A stretch of 64,000 bases of DNA. Origin: Notospermus geniculatus. Its lineage: Eukaryota; Nemertea; Pilidiophora; Heteronemertea; Lineidae. A program made the translations under genes and the position numbers. The notes under the pieces were generated by a model, which did not search any database, was not told the DNA's origin, and saw nothing but the letters and a program-made list of their open reading frames with translations. Positions 1 to 11,900 of the stretch are shown here, one piece after another. The first letter of the stretch is position 1. Each line of letters opens with the position of its first letter. The stretch is taken from NCBI GenBank assembly GCA_002633025.1, contig NMRB01001411.1, forward strand, positions 112,000 to 175,999, in the 5' to 3' direction.

Positions 1-869
1 TCTTTTCATACATCATTAGCAAAGTCGGCTGGATTCTTCCTATTGAGCCTTGTGTGTTCCTTCTCTCCCCAGTCATATATAAGATATGCAATGATGAAAG
101 CTGGAATGAGAGAAAAGAGAAGCATTACGATCAGAAAACATGACAACGACATATTCGAATATTCACTTTGCAAGCGATCTGCAGTAATTTATGAAAAGGA
201 CAAAACCTACAATTTATTAGTCACAAACGACACAAACTGAAAGAAACAAGGGCCCTAAAAGGGTTGTCACTTACGGGGTGCAACTCTGAACATCTGGCTC
301 CTTATTCTCCTGAGTGTGTTTGGTATACCATGGCTGATTGTGCCAGCGAATGCACGCAGTTCAAATGGGGACAGGGAATAGTGAATTATACCCCGCACAG
401 TGGTGAGGTTGCCAAATTTCTTCCCCATGATTTTGCACTTGCAGAGTAAACTGCACCTGAAAAAGAAAAGATAAAATTTTACACAATTTAACCAAATATC
501 AATCACTTACAATAGGCCTACTACAGTCCTTGACCTTGCCCACCACATCCGGAAACTGGTTGTTTCTGTTTCAACCACAGGTTATTGTGGTTCGATACTA
601 TACTAGGGGACCACATGTCCTTACACACTTCACTGAAAATGTAGATGGAATACATTCTCCTCAGTGATGTGTCTCTTTTACCCCAATAAGTGGACTGATG
701 GCTAAAAAAGTGGTCAAAAATCCATAAGAGAGGTACTAACTGTTTTTGAAAGGTCGGTAACGGCAAATATGGTCACTTATGACTCTGAAATCTTAACATT
801 TATTTAGAAATTTACCTCAGTTACGACGAAATCTTTCAAGGTCACAGACTACAGAGCGGGTGTCTCATT

Positions 870-1301
870 CTCACAGTGGATCCGCTTTCAGTAAGTTTGG
901 TTTGACCAAGCACTATTTAATTATTTCAGGAGCTATGTATTTATTTTCATTGATTTGGGGGAAAATTATACAAAATTGGTCCTCCAATGCACGTTTTTTG
1001 CTATTTTTTTGTATTTGAATCGGCGGCTGTGCACGCTCAAAATGGTGGACGACGCAAACTCCGTCTTTCATGTCTTTGATGACCTTCCTTCAAATTTCCT
1101 CTCTTCATTGATGTAAACGTCGATTTTTTCATACGATGAGAAGCCGCAGTAACTCAGGCGTACGCCTAGATTACTTTCAAAGGCTGGTTAACAAGACAAT
1201 ACTAAAACACCAGGTATGAAACGAGGCGATTTCACATGACACCCCGGTGTAACACAGTACATGAGTAAAGAGTATCCCCTTGTAAAAAGTGTCTGCTACT
1301 G
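870..1301. repeat. Direct repeat copy 1 (~430 bp)
   Basis: This block starts ctcacagtggatccgc and ends gtgtctgctactg. It recurs almost unchanged at 1906-2328. It includes a short open stretch beginning ATGGTGGACGACGC, with no recognisable product. Confidence 0.9.
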
Positions 1302-1831
1302 GACGACCTGCCATCCACTCTTTGCTATATTATGTAAATTGCCTAGCAACTATAACAACAGGCCTATGCTCTGATTGGCTGAAACAAGGAGGGCTGTCCG
1401 ATACGAGGTTTTAGGATCCGATACGATGATTGAGTGTCCGATACGATGTGACATCCTATGATCACATGATGCAATGTGCTGCACATGATTGGCCAAGAAC
1501 ATTTGATTGCATAATATTGTTGAATCACGGGCAGCTGTACTTTGGTGATATAACCCCGTAAAATATATAAAAAGACAGGGCCGGTAACAAGAACTCACAA
1601 GTCAACTCGCTTCACCACTTCATGCACCTGCAGACACCCCAAAACACCGTTTTATTCCAATAAAAATGACTTCCCCTGGACCAAAAAACTGTGCTCTTTC
1701 CATTCAAGAACTAAAGAAACCTCGGGTGCCAACGATATATTGATAAATCCACCGAAAGTGGAAGAATTTCTAAAGTCCATGAGTCCATTACGCACCCGCC
1801 ATGATGTTTTTAACGAAGACGAATGCCGATT

Positions 1832-1902
1832 AGAACAGCACTCCTCATTGGCTGAGTGCATTTTAGGTTTATGAATCCAGCCAATGAGGAGCGCTGTTCC
1901 AA
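1832..1902. repeat. Inverted repeat next to the N join
   Basis: Arms of about 23 bp (gaacagcactcctcattggc and its complement gccaatgaggagcgctgttc) flank a short spacer. It abuts the N at 1905. Confidence 0.75.
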
Positions 1903-1905
1903 TAN

Positions 1906-2328
1906 CTCACAGTGGATCCGCTTTCAGGAAGTTTGGTTAGACCAAGCACTATTTAATTATTTCAGGAGCTATGTATTTATTTTCATTGATTTGGGGGGAA
2001 ATTATACAAAATTCGTCCTCCAATGCACGTTTTTTGCTATTTTTGTATTTGAATCGGCGGCTGTGCACGCTCAAAATGGTGGACGACGCAAACTCCGTCT
2101 TTCATGTCTTTGATGACCTTCCTTCAAATTTCCTCTCTTCATTGATCTAAACGTCGATTTTTTAATACGATGAGAAGCCGCAGTAACTCAGGCGTACGCC
2201 TAGATTACTTTCAAAGGCTGGTTAACAAGACAATACTAAAACATCAGGTATGAACCGAGGCGATTTGACATGTATGACACCCGGTGTAACAGTAAAGAAT
2301 GTCCCCTTGTAAAAAGTGTCTGCTACTG
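1906..2328. repeat. Direct repeat copy 2 (~420 bp)
   Basis: This is a near-identical copy of 870-1301, beginning exactly one base after a single N at 1905. The position of the N suggests a scaffold join, so the duplication may be an assembly or haplotype artefact. Confidence 0.9.
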
Positions 2329-2480
2329 TTGTTGAATATAAGATGCATGGCTATAGAAACCAGTCGCCAGAGATTAGAATGTAACTATAGGGTCTTTTTG
2401 TTCTTGGGACAGTTTTTACTAGGCCTAGTAGGACATTCTTCTTTTCCTGTCACTGACAAAATGACATGACGACGGCCCAT

Positions 2481-2546
2481 CCCAGTTTGGGAAATGTTAC
2501 CGGTAGAATTCGGATACGTATCCGAATTCTAACATTTCCCGAACTG
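2481..2546. repeat. Palindrome with perfect 26-bp core
   Basis: Positions 2505-2530 are a perfect palindrome centred on gatacgtatc. Flanking arms extend the symmetry to 2481-2546 with a 5-base interruption. Confidence 0.85.
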
Positions 2547-2835
2547 ATCCCAACTCAACTGGCATGCCATTTTTGGCATTCATTGGCCAGGCATATGGGT
2601 AGGCCTATAGCCTACTATAGGCATATTGAAGCACATAACTGGAAAAAATAGAACTTGAGTGCTGATTTAAAGATCACTTCTGCACAGACGCTCAGGAGAA
2701 TTGAGATGATTGATGATATGATATGGTGTAACAACTAGGTCTTGCCACATGGGGATGCATTTGATTTGCCTTTGTTAGGCCCTATTGACTTTTAAAACTT
2801 TATTCTCTGATGTGATTGCATTGATGTCTTTCCAG

Positions 2836-2994
2836 AATGCAGTAACAGGGCTCCTACCAGCAACACCTGACCATCCACATGCATGGGTCAGAGACAATCT
2901 CTACTCATGCATGTGTGTCTGGGGGTTGGCACTTGCATATCGGAAGAATGCTGACTTGGATGAGGATAGGGCAAAAGCCTATGAATTGGAACAG
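2836..2994 (+). CDS. PHKA: PHKA coding exon 2
   Basis: The acceptor is ctttccag and the donor gtattt. Phase is 0 to 0, 53 codons. It encodes NAVTGLLPA through WVRDN and ends in KAYELEQ, the start of the glucoamylase-like domain. Phase 0 at its 5' end fits a first exon ending after the conserved LCHQ-type sequence, which I could not find in 1-2835. Confidence 0.95.
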
Positions 2995-5900
2995 GTATTT
3001 ACAGAACATCAAAATAAACTGGCTTCAAATCAGGACACTGAATGAGAATGAGATAAACCTCAGAAAATGATTGTGGCGCAGAAATGCTGTTCAAATATGT
3101 ATCTCAAGCTGAACCATGATCAGTCAAGCTGACCTTTTCTACCAATTCTCAGTTGACTTCCATAGGTTGTTATGATGGAATTAGTGGGTCACTTTCTTCT
3201 TTGTTTACACATGGGCAAATAAATGTGTTCATTATTTTTATTCCAGAGTGTTGTCAAGTTGATGAGGGGTCTCCTGATGTGCATGACAAAACAGGTGGAA
3301 AAATTGGACAAATTCAAGCACACACAGTGTCCAAGTGATGCCCTCCACGCCAAGTACTCTGTGAAGGGAGCGTGCACAGTTGTTGGTGACAATGAATGGG
3401 GACATTTGCAGATAGATGCTACATCACTGTATCTTTTGATGCTGGGACAGATGACTGCATCAGGACTTCAGATCATATTCACTCTTGACGAAGTTGCCTT
3501 CATTCAGAATCTGGTGTTTTATATTGAAACGGCTTATCGCATACCTGTAAGTACTATGTAGTGCAAGACGATATGTGAGCCGCTCTGGCAAACTTCTTGT
3601 CGCTCAGAAGTTGAGCCTCAGTGAACTAAGATGACACCAGGAGAAAATGTAAGAAAGAGATTATTTTGTCAGATTTCATAATAGGCAGACAGTATTGAAA
3701 CTGACAAACATGGTCTCAACCTGCCAAGGTAAGAGCAACAAGCGTCTGGTTTGCCAGAGCGGCTCACATATTTGTGGGACATGGTAATTGTAGACAAACT
3801 AATACATTATTAGGCTGTCTTTACAGAGAAGTATACGGTACATGTATAAGAAAATGCCAGTTAACAAGGGCTTCAAATGGATTCACGACTGTGAAGCCAT
3901 TGTTAACCGACGTTTTTGTATACCGTATACTCCTATGTAAAGGAAGCCTTACAGGCAACCTTGAGGGCCGTATTTTAGAACGTTCCTTAACATTAAGGTC
4001 CACCTTAAATCTATTGTTCTCGATGGTTTTACAATAGACTTAAGGTCGACCTTGACGTTAAGGAACGTTCTAAAATACGAACCTTAGTTTTTTCAAAAAC
4101 TCTGCAAATGTGGTGTTACTCCAGTATTGAAAGACAACAGATTTGGCATCTGTCCAAACCTGATTGAGTGTTTTTATGATGATTTTACAAACTCCAAATT
4201 GTCATTTTTTCTCTCTTGATAACAGGACTATGGTATATGGGAAAGAGGCGATAAAACTAACCATGGATTGCCTGAGTTGAATGCCAGTTCTATTGGTATG
4301 GCAAAGGTGAGTTATTTTTGGTCAGACCAGGAAATATCTGCTTCTAAACAGTGACATTGTAAATACTCTGGTTTCGTGTTTTTAACACACCTTTTAGATA
4401 TTCAAGGCGGGCACTGAACGCGATAGGTACACAAAGGGTCTTTCAGTTCATTCACCACGGATGACCAGTCGCTGGGCCGCACGGTGTCTGCACCGCTCGA
4501 GACGTCAGGCCTTTTCGGGCGATCTAGCCCAGGTGGTCAATTCCATTCAACTCCTACTGACGGTCGAACGCCGCAAGGATAAATACCAAACCACAAGTCA
4601 TTCATAGTCTGATCAGTTACAACATGCAGTCAACTAAATTCAATCCTCCCCGCCCTATCTCCGCCTTGGCCTTTTACTCCAAGAGGCCTATTGTCATACT
4701 CAATGCATATTACGATGGAGGCGGTCTCACCACCTTGTAATGAAGGTGTGTTAAAAACACGAAACAAGAGTAATATTCAAGGAAGAGTGTTAATTTCTAA
4801 GTCTACTTGCCCTGGCTTATGATTGATTGTTACTATCAGGCTTTTCATATCAAGGTCACTGGATTGAACACATATTTTTAGGCTGCCCTCGAAGCTGTGA
4901 ATGAACTCGACCTATTTGGAGCGCGTGGAGGGCCCGAGTCAGTCATCCATGTCTTAGCTGATGAACCACAACAGTGCCAAGCTGTGCTTCAGTCTATGCT
5001 CCCTAGGGAGTCAAGTTCAAAGGTACGTTAAAGGAACATTACCATCTAGCGTTTAAACGTGACCTAAGTACATTCCGCATGGCTCATTTGTAGTGATAAT
5101 ACAAAGTACAAGACAATTCCCCAATACACCACTGAAAAATTTGACTTTGAATAAGGTTGTTTTCCTGGAGTGGGGGCAGCCATTTTCCTGGCAGCAGACG
5201 CTTTTTTCCAGGCCTCGCAATAAATCTCGCGACATTATGACGTAGCACCGGCTCACCTCCGCGTCATGACCGTAGTCACGTCACGTCGTTAGAGCAGTGG
5301 ACGTGGTGGAGCGGGGCATAAATGGCGACAAATATCGCTTGTGCAGCAACCATTTTAGTGACGAAGGCTACATGAAGGACCTGCAGGCAGAACAAATGGG
5401 AGACACTGTAAAAAAGCTGAAATCGGATGCCATTTCTACCATTTTTTTGCACAAACCTGAGGTTAAAGGCCGATGAGTGACGTCGTGGCGTCACGGTGGC
5501 GTAAACAAGTGAGCCGGAGCTACGTCATATCGCATTACGCAATGGCTGCCTCCATCGGCGCTAAACCTAGGTACAAATTAGCCAACATTAATGTTAGCTA
5601 ACGTAAGAAAAGGTGGTTCAACTGCAAAATTTGTTATAATGAAGTTTATTGAAAGGATCGGGCTGCATTAATTCGCTAATGATAATGTCCCTTTAAGCGT
5701 TGAATGATGTCAGTTCTGCTTATAATGGATGTCCCCACTGGCGATTATTCTCTGATCATTGGAAAACTTGTGTTCTCATAAACTTGACATAAAGGGGCTG
5801 TTAATTTTCGTCACTTGAAGAATCTGAGTTGTGATCCTTGGGAAAACGGGAAAAACCTATGCACTTGCAAATTGCAGTGGTTATTTGTTGTACTGTACAG

Positions 5901-8900
5901 AATAATCCCTGCAATTTGCAGCTTCACAATGTAGCTTTCTCCATTTTCTCAAGGATCACAACTCAGATTCCTCAATTGACGAAAATGAACAGCCCCTTTT
6001 GTATTATGTGAAGCTTCCAAGTAATAAAACATGAAGAATGACATTATCATGCACGGATCCACAGCCACATCTCACTTTAATAGTTGTCTTTTTTTTCCAG
6101 GAAGTAGACAGTGCTCTTCTCAGCATCGTCAGCTTCCCAGCCTTCGCTGTAGAGGATGAGGCATTGATCTCCCTAACGAGGGAGACCATTATTGACAAAT
6201 TACGGGTATGTATGATATATTCGTTTACAAATGTGACCCTCCGCCACAAAACCAGTCTAAAGTCGCAAGGAAAATGAGCCAAAATGTACTGACATGACAC
6301 CAGGAGATAACAACAGAAACAGGATCACTCGGACTTCACAACAGACAGACAACACTGAAATTGATAAATGTGACCCTCCACCACAAAACCAATCATCAGT
6401 CACTCTGTGGTTGGCAAGATGGCACCAATGTATTCATCAATTTCAGTATTGTCTCCTGTCTGTTATGAAGTTTCAGCGATTCTATTTCTGTCTTTATCTA
6501 TCTCCTGGTGTCATGTCGGTACGTTTAGGCTCATTTTCCGTGTGACTAAGACTGGTTTTGTAGTGGAAGGTCACAAATAATAGAGCGCCAAGAGCCAAAT
6601 ATGGCATTATCGGCTCTATAGACAATACATGTATTGGGCGAATAAATGTACAGAAGGGATTTCTACAGATTTCTACTAGAAATCCTGAGGAAGACCGCGG
6701 TTGAGGTCGAAAATTTGAGAAGTTGGTGGCATCACTTCAGGTGGAGAATTTGGGGATCAAGCTAGAACCTCACTGGTGACAGGCACCGATGTTTTAACTG
6801 TACCACTCCTTCCCTACCCATTCCTGTGAGATCTTTTGAGATGCTAATAAATAATAAGGCTCTTTGTAAGCAAATGATACTCAAATATCTCTCTTGTGTT
6901 TGCTAGGGACGATACGGTTGTGCTCGGTTCCTGCGAGATGGGCATAAAACAGCCAAGGAGGACCCAAATCGGTTGTATTACGAGCCCTGGGAACTGAAGG
7001 TCTTCGAACACATTGAATGTGAATGGCCCGTGTTCTTTGCCTACTTGATACTAGACGGCGTTTTCATGGGTAATCCTGACCAGGTAAGATCCAGGGGAAT
7101 CGGAACCAGTCAGTGTTGGTTTAGGCTTATGGCGGCTTGAGATATGAGTAGGCCTAGGCCTGTGTGTGGATTTAATTTTAGCGTCGATAACAGTGGGTTG
7201 GCATAGAATGAGGTACGTTCTGCTCAACTTCTCGAATACACACACACTCGAACCAAGGAGAGGTACACCCCGCTATGGTTCAGGTACGTGTGATACACGT
7301 TCCGACTCGCGGTTAACGTGTTCGAGCCTACCCGGGTCCCATGAGGGGAAGATACGAATGTGCAGAAAATGTAAAACAAGTGCAAAAGGGTAAGACCAGA
7401 CTTTGATTCCAGCGGGACATGGATCCCTGTCACAGTTCGGGAGACCGACTGGCCGAATTTTGTCAACGACAGTGGTAGAAATAACGTCATTAATCCCTCA
7501 GGCCTCTCACAAGCCTATTTCTCAAGGTTTTTGAATGCTCCGCAAGTGGCCGCATAGCTGCGTTGCGGGAACATTACGGCCAGTGCAGCATTGTCTGATT
7601 TTGTCATTGCCATAAATGCATGTGTGATATTTTGGCTGTGGTATTCAACTATTGGGTTCAGAAGTTCGGTTGTATTATTATGGTCCCTACATATCAATGT
7701 AGGGACCATCTTGATATCACTGGGTAGGTAGGAAATTTTTATTTCTATCTTCTTCCACACTCAATTAACACACGATTGCAAGAAAACTGCTCAATGACCT
7801 CAAAATCAAGCAGTACCATTGAGTAGTGAATACTTGTATCCAGGTCTGAAAGGTTAGATAGTTTAAAAAAAGTTAACTTACGATGGTNACCCTGCATGTG
7901 TCCTTCACCAGGAAGACATTCCAGAACCTGACTGTTGTGTCACAGAGTCATACCCCCTCCTTGCCCTTTCTTCACTCAGTTTGCATTTTCTGATGTAGGG
8001 ACCATCAAATTTGCTGCAAGCAAATTTCACAGTTCTAGTTGATAATATTTTCGCATTTTATTTGTCCAGGTGAAGGAATACACAGCCTGCCTTGATGAAG
8101 TGCTCATCAAAGGGGAAGGTGGCCTGACTCTGATGCCAGAACTGTACACCATCAGTGCAGACAAAGTGGAGCTTGAATACAGGAATCCTAAAAGTCAAGA
8201 GAGAACAGCTATCGGGAAAATTCCTCATATGTGGGGTCAGTCGCTGTATGTTCTGGGCAGGTTGCTCATTGAGGTAAGTTCTGTGCTTCATGGTTCCCCA
8301 CATCTGGGGCAGGTGTCTGTTCATGTAGGCCTATGTCTGCATGGTCACGAGTTCTTCTCAAATTTTTTCAACACACTTGTCAAAATATGGCTTATGGTAT
8401 CAGTGAAATTTAAACCTGCAATTACATGTATCAGTATTCAGTTGCTTAGACTGGTGGCTGAAATATGTCCTTTGTTGGTGAGTGTCAAGAAAAGGAAGAA
8501 AACCCAGTCTCCCTGTTTAACTTTCTCTCACTTAATGTCCTTGTTAATTTTTCTGACCCCAGGGCTTCCTTTCACCTGGTGAACTCGATCCACTAAATCG
8601 ACGACTTGTAGCAGATCCAAAGCCTGATCTTGTTGTTCAAGGTAAGGTTAGAAATCTGTGTGGGAAAGATACGAAGTAAGAATGTGATATGCTGATGACC
8701 TGACCAGTCCAGAGCTATTGTAGAATGGAAATTTTTATAGGCCTACAGGATATATAATTTGCTTGACTCCATAAACAAACAAATATGAAGGAGCCCTGAA
8801 AGCCGAGTGGTTATCACGTCTGCTCAGCAAGTGGCAGGTCCCGAGTTTGAATCCAACCTGGGCCATGTGGGATTTCTTCCCTGGTTCTTCACGTCTGTCG

Positions 8901-11900
8901 CATAGAACAGTAAGCCGTGGTGCGTTTTACCTTGTTTGCAAGGGCAAGTAAAAGACCCCATCCAAGTGAGAAACATGAGTACAGTGGAACCTCCCTTAAC
9001 GGACACCTCTGCCAGGAGGACACCTCTCTAATCAGGACACCAAAGTTCAGTCCCAAACTGGTCATTTCTTTTCATTTCAACCTCTGTAATCAGGACACCT
9101 CTCAATTAAGGACAGCATTTGTCAGTCCCGAAGGTGTCCTTAATAGAGAGGTTCCACTGTAGCTTGAGATGGTCTCTTCCATACCAGTACTCACCAGGGC
9201 CAATAATGCTATGGCTTCGGATGGAAAAATTAAATAGAAATACAAAATATGAAGGTATATCAATACAAGGGACGTTGTTTGACCCTTGTGTCTCTTCATT
9301 CTTTCACAGTTGTTATCCTAGCTGAGGATCACAACATCCAAGAAATGTTGGCAGGCCATGGTCTCCATGTCCAGACGTTCTCTCAAGTTGCCCCGATCAA
9401 CGTCTACCCGGCACGCGTTCTCAGCCATCTCTACTCACATCTAGGTAAGTGTTGGTTCCTGTTGCAAGTAAGCGGGGGTCTTGACTGGTGTACTGGGAGT
9501 GGCTTTTAGCGCTGTATGCACCAACGAAGATTATCTTGAACTCATGTTGAGCCACAATTTTTCCATTGTCGCATCATGCCCTGGCAAACCTGAACAATTG
9601 AAAAGCTGTGGCTCAACCTGAGTTCAAGAAAATCTTCGTTGGTGCATACTGCCCTTAGTGTTATTGGCCTGTAATATAGAATGAAAGGTCTTTGTTACTT
9701 TCCTTCAAGAAAAGTTGCATTATTTTTAAAAACAGTTCCAGTTTCAAGTCCCATGGCATGGGCAGAGAGATGTTTTAGTTGAATATCATGCCCTCCCCAC
9801 TGTTGTGGCCTCAGAACTGTTATCGCTGTGTAGTCCCTGCACACATCAATTCAGAAGTGCCCATTCTTTGATTTTTCAGGCAAAAATGAGAAGCTTGGTT
9901 TATCTGGCCGCCTTTCAAACGAGATTGGACTTCTCTCCACCAGTAAACTGTACATGGTCGGTGATCAGGTCTATGCATTTCTACCTCAGGTAGGTTTCAT
10001 CAGTCTTTCTTTACAATGATATCCATCAGATTACTGTAAAGCAGGAAAATTTCGCGTGCAGGAAATTTTCGCGAATTTCGCGAGAGTGTATGAGTCGCGA
10101 AAATTTCCTGTCGCGAATATAAATACACGCAAGTGATATTAAATGGTCCGTGAAAAAAAATGAAAAAATGGCAGAGACTCGCGAAAATATCCTGCCGCGA
10201 ATATGTCCATAATTCTTGATTCGCGAACATTTCCAGCCGCGAAATTATCTTGCTTTACAGTATTGAAAGTACCTTCAATAAGATAGAGTCACTTTCGTAA
10301 TATGTTAAATTCTCAGTTTGATAACGTGATCATCTTTGAAATAATGATGTGTTAAAAAATTCACCGATCCCCAGACGTCAGTCACCTTGTAAATCATTGC
10401 CTTCATGGATTGTGCTAAGAGGTGAATTCTTTTATCAAATATAGGCCTACTCCAGTTTCTCAACTTTTACTTCTCCCAGAAATGTTTGAGTACATATGTC
10501 ACTCTGATCACAGCCCTAACCCACATGTGTCATGAAATAAATGAGCGTTTCTAGTCGCTGGAGCGTATTCTGGTCAAAGCAGACGTTTTCATGTGATGAT
10601 TTGCCAACCTTCCTGTCCCTGTAGACGGTGTAGTGTTGTTGTGACCTGTGCGCTGTCCACCACAGTATTTCTGATGTCGTGAAATTTATGTAGACAGGGA
10701 AACACTGGATTTTAAGCAACTGTGCTTGTGGTAATAATTGCTGGCTTATAAGGATTGTTATGAACAACTTTTCTCTAAATTAAATCATATGAAGCGAAAT
10801 CTAGTATTAACTCGGACTGCAACCTATGTGGATGGAGTCCCAACTCGTATGTGTACTTACCGGTATCTTCTTTGTGTGTACAAGAGTTCAGATTCAGTGA
10901 TTTCCTAGTTGGTTTAACTGTTCATGGTGCTTCTGTAGAAAGAGTGCTTTGGAAACTTTCGCCAATCATACAACTGTTGAATTGTGGTGGAGCTGTTTTT
11001 AGGCTGTGGTGGATGTATGAGTGTGTAGAACACAAAATCATGTAAGACCCTTTGATATTTACATGTGACAGTTTATTACTGTGTTAGCCAACGTGTATTT
11101 TTTTCCTTTTCTTCAGTTTGTAGACCATAAACAGTTTTACTTGGCCATGGACAGTGCCATGGTAGTTGAAATCTTCAAAGTTGAGGTCGCTTATGTATCG
11201 ACGAGCTGGAGCGTCCTCGGCCGGCCAACTATTATTTTTCCCGTGATGGGTTCATTGTTAGGTGTGTACTGCACGGCAGATGCACATTTCAACCTACGTG
11301 TAGCTAACAGCCATTACATGAGTCTGGAGTAGAAGTTTGCTCCCTTGCACAAAATTCTTGGTTTTCTATTCTAATAGTATTGTTACCCAAAAATCAGCCA
11401 CAGATATCCTGTTGCCATCTTGGTCAGTCGCTGGCTGCAAACTTCGACTCCTGTGCCATGTTGCATGTACATCATTGCTTCTGCTTTTGGCTTCATCAGA
11501 TTTTGCTTCATTACGATACCTTTGCTTTCAGCTAGAGTTCATTGGCAGTCAATCAAGCACTGGATTGCCCTGCACGACCTCATCTCACTTCTGGTTGAAG
11601 ATGAAAATCATGATAGTTTCTTATTTGCTCCACAAAGGAGCAGAGATGGTAGATGTCTGTACATATTTCACCTGTTGCAAGTTAGGTTTGCACCTATCTT
11701 TTGCTAGTATAGTAGTGCAACAAAACAGTGCTTGGTCTTTTTTGATACTTTGGCAAAATTTTATGCATTTATGAAAGCTCAAGCGGTGTAAGTTAAAGCA
11801 CTACACTCAAGCATTGATGTACTCAAGCTCAAGCAGTGTTGTCCCTCAAATAAGATTTTAAGACCCTCTTCTTCGTTTCATTGCTGACTGAAGGTTTTGC

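Noticed and set aside
1665-1742. Short ORF after a TATA-like atatataaaaag at 1565
   Set aside because: Only 25 codons, no similarity, next to a suspected assembly join; too weak to call a gene.
8795-8870. tRNA gene
   Set aside because: A-box- and B-box-like words are present, but the acceptor stem and full cloverleaf are not; read as a SINE.
11337-11774. 145-codon ORF after exon 12A
   Set aside because: No similarity to PHKA or any recognised family; intron sequence between the two alternative exons.
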